A DNA stretch of 7,291 bases from Deltaproteobacteria bacterium (GTDB taxonomy: Bacteria > Desulfobacterota > GWC2-55-46), in NCBI GenBank assembly GCA_021825035.1, contig JAKAIQ010000109.1, forward strand, positions 1 to 7,291, in the 5' to 3' direction. The translations under genes and the position numbers were made by a program. Position 1 is the stretch's first letter, and each line of letters opens with the position of its first letter. The notes under the pieces were generated by a model that saw only the letters and a list, made by a program, of their open reading frames with translations, did no database searches and was not told the origin of the DNA. Below are positions 1 to 4,577 of this stretch, in pieces.

Positions 1-2
1 TT

Positions 3-440
3 ATCGCTTCGGCCATATTTTTTGCGGTTAAAAAGTTTGAAGGCATCAGCGGAAAGCACGAGATGATGAGTCACAGCGGTGCCGGAGAGGATTCAAGAAT
101 CGAGCTAAAGATACCCGGGCGGATGAAGGTCGTTCACAAGGCGGTCATGCGGTCACACCTCGATTCCATAGGCAGCATAGTTGAAGCCATTGCCTCTGGC
201 GAACTCAAGAAGGCGGCAACCGTAGCAAGGAAAGACCTCGGCTTGACTCCTGATGAGGAGAAGATGTGCGATACCTTCGGAGGTGGAAATATGGAGTATC
301 TTGCCATGGGCAAAGCCATGCATGCGAACGCGGACAGGCTCGCGGACGACGCCTCGAAGGGCCTTAAGACGGCGGCCCTTTATGACATTGCCGGGCTTAT
401 AAAAAGCTGCAACGCCTGCCATGAGAAGTTCAGACACTGA
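3..440 (+). CDS. Cytochrome c'-like (class II) c-type cytochrome, 5' end outside the window
   Basis: This is probably a periplasmic or membrane-anchored haem protein. The frame is open from the left edge. The first residues read IASAIFFAV followed by KK, which looks like the end of a signal peptide or N-terminal anchor, so the true start lies upstream. The ATG pair at 63-68 is internal and would discard this segment. The only CxxCH haem site, CNACH at 408-422, sits five codons before the stop, as is typical of class II cytochromes c (cytochrome c'/c556), which are four-helix bundles with C-terminal haem attachment. A near-N-terminal stretch, MKVVHKAVMRSHLDSI, resembles the first helix of that fold and has Met residues that could supply the sixth ligand. 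The rest is helical and Ala-rich. The electron partner or ligand (NO, CO, electron carrier) cannot be told. There is no apparent functional link with the trehalose operon, from which a 430-base gap separates it. Confidence 0.8.
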   Translation: MASAIFFAVKKFEGISGKHEMMSHSGAGEDSRIELKIPGRMKVVHKAVMRSHLDSIGSIVEAIASGELKKAATVARKDLGLTPDEEKMCDTFGGGNMEYLAMGKAMHANADRLADDASKGLKTAALYDIAGLIKSCNACHEKFRH

Positions 441-455
441 TTTGAGCAGCATGCA

Positions 456-472
456 TCGGTTCGCGTAACCGA
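456..472. other. Small hairpin after the cytochrome gene
   Basis: TCGGTT (456-461) and AACCGA (467-472) are perfect 6-base inverted arms around the loop CGCGT. The hairpin starts 15 bases after the cytochrome stop codon. No T-run follows it on either strand, so it is not a convincing intrinsic terminator. It could protect the 3' end of the cytochrome mRNA, or be chance. Confidence 0.35.
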
Positions 473-500
473 ACAGCCAAAAAATGCAGGCCTGGAACTA

Positions 501-532
501 ACGGCGCTTTTCCGCCGTAAGGAGGATTTTTT
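501..532 (+). terminator. Possible weak terminator: GC hairpin, then T6
   Basis: ACGGCG (501-506) and CGCCGT (513-518) form a perfect 6-bp GC-rich stem with the loop CTTTTC. A run of six T's follows at 527-532, but eight bases separate stem and T-run, and those bases include AAGGAGG. This spacing is longer than in classical intrinsic terminators. The hairpin is the best available candidate for ending cytochrome transcription; the alternative is a structured leader carrying the Shine-Dalgarno. Confidence 0.3.
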
Positions 533-654
533 AATCTTGGTAATGGCTAAGGCACCTCTGATTTATTAACCGGCCTGAGATGAATGGCGCCTGTAGCGCA
601 GCCGGCTTTAGCTGAAGACACGGAAGCAAATTGCTTTTAAAGCATGCACAGAAA

Positions 655-674
655 CCCTGGGCTTCAGCCCGGGG
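655..674. repeat. REP-like GC palindrome
   Basis: CCCTGGGC (655-662) and GCCCGGGG (667-674) pair as an 8-bp stem, with one G-U when read as RNA, closed by the loop TTCA. It is flanked by GAAA on the left and TAGTTCAC on the right. A strong, isolated GC palindrome in a non-coding gap with such flanks resembles repetitive extragenic palindromes. Only one copy is visible in the window, so repetitiveness is inferred. It is not followed by a T-run and is therefore unlikely to be a terminator. Confidence 0.4.
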
Positions 675-760
675 TAGTTCACTTTTGCCCTTGCCTTTTG
701 CCGCCTCATAAGGCCCCTCGAAGCAGGTAATTTTCTTAATCAAAAGATGGGCAGTACGAA

Positions 761-787
761 GACGGTCTCTCACCGTGGAAAACCGTC
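761..787. other. Two mutually exclusive hairpins upstream of the operon promoter
   Basis: GACGGT (761-766) can pair with ACCGTC (782-787, 6 bp, 15-base loop). The inner ACGGT (762-766) can pair with ACCGT (772-776, 5 bp, 5-base loop CTCTC). Both use the same left arm and so exclude each other. The site lies just upstream of the TTGACA box. As DNA, the three related CGGT/ACCG half-sites could also be a protein binding site. Function unknown. Confidence 0.3.
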
Positions 788-791
788 CCTC

Positions 792-819
792 TTGACACAT
801 TTGTGCTCTCTGGTAGCCT
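792..819 (+). promoter_or_regulatory. Candidate sigma-70 promoter of the trehalose operon
   Basis: A perfect -35 hexamer TTGACA (792-797) is followed after 16 bases by TAGCCT (814-819), which keeps T1, A2 and T6 of the -10 consensus but is otherwise weak. Transcription would start near 826, giving a leader of roughly 45 bases before the GTG start at 871. The leader contains a small A/T hairpin (CAAAA 824-828, TTTTG 835-839). The weak -10 suggests low basal activity or a need for an activator (inference). Confidence 0.4.
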
Positions 820-858
820 TTATCAAAAAGACTCTTTTGTTTATCTGAGGTTATCATC

Positions 859-863
859 AGGAG
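859..863 (+). promoter_or_regulatory. Ribosome binding site supporting the GTG start at 871
   Basis: AGGAG lies seven bases before GTG 871. An in-frame stop (TAG 814-816) lies upstream, no other usable start occurs between them, and the first Met codon inside the gene (codon 17) would remove conserved N-terminal residues. The site therefore decides the GTG start. Confidence 0.7.
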
Positions 864-870
864 TTTCACA

Positions 871-1509
871 GTGGCGGAACCTTTTAAATTTTATGAATGC
901 CTGGCTCTTACGAGGCTTATGGGAAGGAAGGCCTCGGACATTATCGAGTTTCTCGAGATAATCGGACAGATAAGCCCTGAAAGCATATTTCACCACATGC
1001 ACCAGTACTTCCTCAGACGCCACGTCATCGCTCCTGAATTCTCGAACGATTTCGCGGTATGGATAGCGGACTCGCTGGGCGAACGAAGTCTTGCCGAAGG
1101 GGTAGCGAACCTCAATCCTTACGAATTTACAAACATAGAGGACGCAAGAAAGGAACTCATCCGGATAATCTCCGAGCATCTTAAAATTTATCCTCCTCCC
1201 AGACCCGCGGCGCCGGGCAAGGAGTTCTTCTTTACCGAGGGCGTCAGTTTTTTAATACCTACCGGACTCGAGGCTAAAGACCTCGATGAATTCGCCCGGC
1301 GGATAAAGGAAGTCGACGGCACGAGCATTTACTTCCATTTTTATGAGGCGCGGCTCAGGCTCGGCAAGAAAGAGGACGACTTCAGCAGATTTTTTGAAGG
1401 CCTCGGCCGTACCGATCTTGCCGACAAAATCAAGGCCATGGACCCGTATATGTACTCGACCGAGGTGCTTAGAAATAAGATAAGCGGCCTTGTGGAGGGC
1501 CTTGCATGA
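871..1509 (+). CDS. DUF5752-type protein with two tandem ~95-residue repeats; TreT-coupled
   Basis: This is a 212-residue soluble protein with no signal peptide or membrane segment, recognised as resembling the DUF5752 family. Its biochemical function is unknown. The chain divides into two homologous halves, residues 5-104 and 118-211, joined by a Pro-rich linker (about 105-117). With a constant offset of 114 the following residues match without gaps: F5/F119, F7/F121, E9/E123, G18/G132, A21/A135, D23/D137, E26/E140, F27/F141, I31/I145, S38/S152, I39/I153, H42/H156, L48/L162 and R49/R163. Further on, DF, LG, LA and PY recur in the same order. The repeated Glu and His are candidate functional residues. 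Its stop overlaps the treT start (ATGA), so the two are translationally coupled and probably made in similar amounts. A TreT partner, regulator or sugar-binding subunit is plausible, but this is inference from position only. The start is GTG with a good Shine-Dalgarno. Confidence 0.75.
   Translation: MAEPFKFYECLALTRLMGRKASDIIEFLEIIGQISPESIFHHMHQYFLRRHVIAPEFSNDFAVWIADSLGERSLAEGVANLNPYEFTNIEDARKELIRIISEHLKIYPPPRPAAPGKEFFFTEGVSFLIPTGLEAKDLDEFARRIKEVDGTSIYFHFYEARLRLGKKEDDFSRFFEGLGRTDLADKIKAMDPYMYSTEVLRNKISGLVEGLA
1494..1498 (+). promoter_or_regulatory. Internal ribosome binding site for treT
   Basis: GGAGG lies inside the last codons of the preceding gene, seven bases before the treT ATG at 1506. 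The ATG overlaps the preceding TGA as ATGA, so treT has a strong site of its own as well as possible coupling by termination-reinitiation. Confidence 0.75.
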
Positions 1510-2720
1510 ACCTGAAGGATTACGCCGGCATTTCCGAGCAGAGCGACATAAGGGCCATAGAGGCCATGGCGGCGAAGCTCGCGGGCCGGACCATCCTGCA
1601 CGTGAATTCCACCGCCGTTGGCGGCGGCGTGGCCGAGCTTCTCTCGAGGATGGTGCCGCTCATGAACGGGCTGGGCCTGAACGCCAGATGGGAGGTCATT
1701 AGAGGGACAAAGGCTTTTTTCGAGGTCACGAAAGGCCTCCATAACGCCTTGCAGGGCAAGGGAAAACAGATTACAAAGAGGATGTGGGATATTTACGAAT
1801 CGGTAAACGGAAGGAACATGGACAGGATGAACCTGGACGCGGACTATGTCATCATCCATGACCCTCAGCCGGCGCTCCTTGTCGGGAAGAAAAAAAGCGG
1901 TAACTGGATATGGAGATGCCACATAGACATATCGGCCCCGGACAGGGTCGTCTGGCATTTTCTCAAGGGCCATATCGAAAAATACGACGCCGCCATATTC
2001 TCGGTATCGAGCTTTGCGCAGTCTGTAAGCATCCCTCAGTACATGATGCATCCTTCCATAGACCCCTTAAGCGATAAGAACGTGGAGCTTTCGGAAACAG
2101 AGATAGCCGAGGTCTTCAACCGTTTCAATATACCGATGGACAAGCCGATACTGCTGCAGGTCTCGCGCTTTGACCCTTTTAAAGACCCGCTCGGCGTAAT
2201 AGACGCGTACAGGCTGGTCAAAAAGTATCACAACTGCAGGCTTGTCCTCGCCGGGGGCGCCGCATCCGACGACCCGGAGGGAGCGCGCGTGCTGAAAGAC
2301 GTTCTGGAGAAGGCCGGGAACGACCCGGATATCCACGTGCTTCTCCTGCCGCCCTTTTCCGACAAGGAGATAAACGCTCTTCAAAGGGGCGCCGCCATTG
2401 TGCTTCAGAAATCAGTAAGGGAAGGCTTCGGGCTCGTGGTGGCTGAATCCCTCTGGAAGGGCAAGCCCGTCATCGGCGGGAACGTCGGCGGCATACCGCT
2501 CCAGGTCATCGAAGGGGTCACGGGCTTTCTCGTCAATTCCAACGAGGGGACGGCTTACAGGATACGTCAGCTCCTTGTAAACCCGGAGATGGCCAGAAAG
2601 ATGGGCGCGGCCGGAAGGGAACACGTAAGGATGAACTTCCTTATCACAAAAGACATAAAGAGCTACCTCGCCCTTTGCCTTGCCATGGAAAAAAAGGGCG
2701 AGAGCGTCATATATCTCTGA
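1506..2720 (+). CDS. treT: Trehalose glycosyltransferring synthase TreT (GT4, GT-B fold)
   Basis: TreT is a cytoplasmic retaining glycosyltransferase that joins NDP-glucose and glucose to trehalose plus NDP (EC 2.4.1.245). The reaction is reversible in characterised archaeal enzymes. At 404 residues the length is normal. In the N-terminal Rossmann domain, NSTAVGGGVAE (34-44) is the glycine-rich loop, followed by a VTKGLHNALQG stretch (74-84), HDPQP (118-122), WRCHID (136-141) and the PSIDPLSDKN signature (183-192). In the C-terminal nucleotide-sugar domain, VSRFDPFKDP (219-228) is followed by the E-x7-E motif E306...E314 inside REGFGLVVAES and by the WKGKPVIGGNVGG stretch. These match the Pyrococcus/Thermococcus TreT type rather than generic GT4 enzymes such as sucrose synthase. 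The gene follows the DUF5752 gene with a 4-nt overlap and precedes treZ by 21 nt. Donor preference (ADP-, UDP- or GDP-glucose) and in vivo direction cannot be read from the sequence. Confidence 0.93.
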   Translation: MNLKDYAGISEQSDIRAIEAMAAKLAGRTILHVNSTAVGGGVAELLSRMVPLMNGLGLNARWEVIRGTKAFFEVTKGLHNALQGKGKQITKRMWDIYESVNGRNMDRMNLDADYVIIHDPQPALLVGKKKSGNWIWRCHIDISAPDRVVWHFLKGHIEKYDAAIFSVSSFAQSVSIPQYMMHPSIDPLSDKNVELSETEIAEVFNRFNIPMDKPILLQVSRFDPFKDPLGVIDAYRLVKKYHNCRLVLAGGAASDDPEGARVLKDVLEKAGNDPDIHVLLLPPFSDKEINALQRGAAIVLQKSVREGFGLVVAESLWKGKPVIGGNVGGIPLQVIEGVTGFLVNSNEGTAYRIRQLLVNPEMARKMGAAGREHVRMNFLITKDIKSYLALCLAMEKKGESVIYL

Positions 2721-2741
2721 GTACTCATGAAAGATTAGGCC

Positions 2742-4577
2742 ATGGGCTCGCATCCGGATAAATATCTTTCAAGGCATCTTGCGCATGGAAAGCGCAAATT
2801 CGCAGTATGGGCGCCTTTTAAGGATACGGTCGAACTTGTCAAAACGGAGAAGGGCCGTAAAGCGTTTTACCCCATGGCAGAAGACGATCGCGGATACTGG
2901 AGGACAGCCCTCGATGACGCGGGCCATGGCGCGCGTTACCGTTACCGTCTCGACGGCGTCGAAAGGGCCGACCCGGCGTCACACTTCCAGCCCGACGGCG
3001 TCTTCGGCCCGTCGGAGGCTGTCGACCACGGCTCGTTCAACTGGACTGACGGCAACTGGAAGGGGCTGGCCTTGCCGGAGATGGTCATTTATGAGATACA
3101 TACCGGGACATTCACGCCCGAAGGGACTTTTAGGTCGATAATCCCACGTCTCGAAGAGCTCGCGGACATGGGAATAAACGCGATCGAGCTTATGCCCGTC
3201 GCGCAGTTCCCGGGCGACAGGAACTGGGGTTACGACGGGGTATTCCCCTTTTCGGTGCAGAACACCTACGGGGGGCCGGAGGGGCTTAAGACGCTCGTTA
3301 ATGAGTGCCACGGAAAGGGCATCGCCGTAATACTCGACGTCGTCTACAATCATTTCGGCCCTGAAGGGAACTTTATCGAGGATTTCGGCCCTTATCTTAC
3401 GGACAGGCACAGGACCCCATGGGGGAATGCCTTAAACTTCGATGGCCCCCATAGCGACGAGGTAAGGGACTTCTTTATTGAAAACTCTATACACTGGTCT
3501 AAGAACTACCATATAGACGCCCTGAGACTTGACGCCGTGCACGGCATCTTCGATTTCAGCGCCCGCCCTTTTTTAAAGGAGCTAAAAGAAAGGACGGAGG
3601 CTTATTCGAGGGAAAGCGGAAAAAGGTTTTTCCTTATCGCGGAAAGCGACCTTAACGACCCGGCCCTTCTGAGGGATGGCCCCTGCGGATACGGGATGGA
3701 CGCCGGGTGGTGCGAGGACTTCCATCATTCCCTTCATGCCCTTTTGACCGGTGAAAGGAACGGCTATTACGCCGACTTCGGTAGCGCGGCTCATTTCGTA
3801 AAGTCCCTGGAAGAGGGTTTTGTCTACTCGGGCCAGTACTCGGCTTACAGAAAAAAAAGGTTCGGGGCCCCGTCAACTGATATACCGAAAAGCCGATTCA
3901 TAGTCTTCTCACAGAACCACGACCAGGCGGGCAACCGCATGTCCGGCGAAAGGCTCGGCGGTCTCGTGCCGTTCGAGGCATTGAAGCTTGCCGCGGGCGC
4001 CGTCCTTCTTTCACCCTTCGTGCCGCTCCTCTTCATGGGCGAGGAATACGGGGAAAGGTCGCCGTTCCTGTACTTTACAAGCCATTCCGGCGAAGCCCTT
4101 GTCGAGGCCGTTAGAACGGGCCGGAAAAGAGAGCTTCACGATTCCGGCTGGCAGGGGGACCCGCCAGACCCTCAAAGCGAAGAGACATACATTAAATCGA
4201 AAATAACGTGGGAGCTCAGATATTCAGGGAAGCATGCGGCTCTCTTGAGGTTCTACAAAATACTTATAGGATTGCGGAAGAACGACCCGGCCCTTATGGA
4301 ATCGGGGGGCGCGATAAAAACCGGATATATCGAGAAAGAGAAGGTCGTGTTCATGGAACGCGGAGAAGCCGCCTTTATTATCCTGGACTTTGGCAGGAGG
4401 CCCCGGACAATAAGGGCTGAGTTTCCGCCGGGCGAATGGACAAAAGCCCTCGATTCGGCTGAAACACGATGGCAGGGGCCGGGGTCAGGCCTCCCGGAGC
4501 TTGCATCATCATCGGTCGAACTGCGTCTTTCTGGCCTAAGCGTCGCCCTGTACGAGAAAAGGACTATCATTGGATAA
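2742..4577 (+). CDS. treZ: Malto-oligosyltrehalose trehalohydrolase TreZ (GH13)
   Basis: TreZ hydrolyses the alpha-1,4 bond next to the trehalosyl end of malto-oligosyltrehalose, releasing trehalose (EC 3.2.1.141). It is cytoplasmic and is the second step of the TreY-TreZ route. The 611 residues fit the family. An N-terminal beta-sandwich (about 15-100, with FAVWAPF) precedes the (beta/alpha)8 barrel (about 105-500) and a C-terminal beta domain. Visible GH13 regions are LDVVYNHFGPEGNF (D199...H204), ALRLDAVH with nucleophile D264, IAESDLND with acid/base E301, and SQNHDQAGN with transition-state Asp D394. All three catalytic acids are present, so the enzyme should be active. The EIHTGTFTPEGTF and NWGYDGVFPFSVQNTYGG stretches distinguish it from glycogen branching enzyme. 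An in-frame TAG (2736-2738) immediately upstream makes ATG 2742 the first possible start. The Shine-Dalgarno is poor (TTAGG), so expression may depend on coupling to treT. The end overlaps the GH57 gene by 8 nt. Confidence 0.95.
   Translation: MGSHPDKYLSRHLAHGKRKFAVWAPFKDTVELVKTEKGRKAFYPMAEDDRGYWRTALDDAGHGARYRYRLDGVERADPASHFQPDGVFGPSEAVDHGSFNWTDGNWKGLALPEMVIYEIHTGTFTPEGTFRSIIPRLEELADMGINAIELMPVAQFPGDRNWGYDGVFPFSVQNTYGGPEGLKTLVNECHGKGIAVILDVVYNHFGPEGNFIEDFGPYLTDRHRTPWGNALNFDGPHSDEVRDFFIENSIHWSKNYHIDALRLDAVHGIFDFSARPFLKELKERTEAYSRESGKRFFLIAESDLNDPALLRDGPCGYGMDAGWCEDFHHSLHALLTGERNGYYADFGSAAHFVKSLEEGFVYSGQYSAYRKKRFGAPSTDIPKSRFIVFSQNHDQAGNRMSGERLGGLVPFEALKLAAGAVLLSPFVPLLFMGEEYGERSPFLYFTSHSGEALVEAVRTGRKRELHDSGWQGDPPDPQSEETYIKSKITWELRYSGKHAALLRFYKILIGLRKNDPALMESGGAIKTGYIEKEKVVFMERGEAAFIILDFGRRPRTIRAEFPPGEWTKALDSAETRWQGPGSGLPELASSSVELRLSGLSVALYEKRTIIG
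4559..4563 (+). promoter_or_regulatory. Ribosome binding site fixing the TTG start of the GH57 gene
   Basis: AAGGA, within AGAAAAGGA, lies six bases before TTG 4570. In this frame a TAA (4537-4539) lies upstream, no ATG or GTG occurs between it and TTG 4570, and the next downstream Met would remove the essential HGHFYQPP motif. The site is inside the end of treZ. Confidence 0.7.

Larger units (their letters stand above)
441..870. other. Gene-free intergenic region with hairpins and a promoter candidate
   Basis: No frame on either strand looks like a real protein here. The minus-strand open frame across 531-869 has no recognisable domain and runs through palindromes. From left to right the stretch contains a 6-bp hairpin (456-472), a second 6-bp hairpin followed by an orphan Shine-Dalgarno and a T6 run (501-532), short A/T-rich inverted repeats around 624-643, a strong GC hairpin (655-674), a direct repeat CTTTTGCC (682-689 and 695-702), two overlapping alternative hairpins (761-787), a TTGACA promoter candidate (792-819) and the ribosome binding site of the next gene. 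It separates the cytochrome transcription unit from the trehalose operon. Confidence 0.7.

Noticed and set aside
551..852. Possible terminal inverted repeats of a lost insertion element (CACCTCTGAT near 553-562 against ATCTGAGGTT near 843-852)
   Set aside because: Only about 8 of 10-11 positions match, no target-site duplication is visible and no transposase remnant lies between. This is within chance.
531..869. Minus-strand open frame of 112 codons across the intergenic region
   Set aside because: It runs through palindromes and the forward promoter candidate, has no recognisable domain, and would start inside the ribosome binding region of the operon. More likely non-coding.
1341..2051. 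Long open frame (236 codons) on the minus strand opposite the DUF5752 gene and treT
   Set aside because: It lies entirely opposite two well-supported coding genes, crosses their junction and shows no domain. GC-rich codon positions on the other strand explain it.
2727..2738. Three-codon mini-frame ATG AAA GAT TAG between treT and treZ
   Set aside because: No Shine-Dalgarno precedes it and such short frames arise by chance. It is useful only because its in-frame TAG excludes an earlier treZ start.
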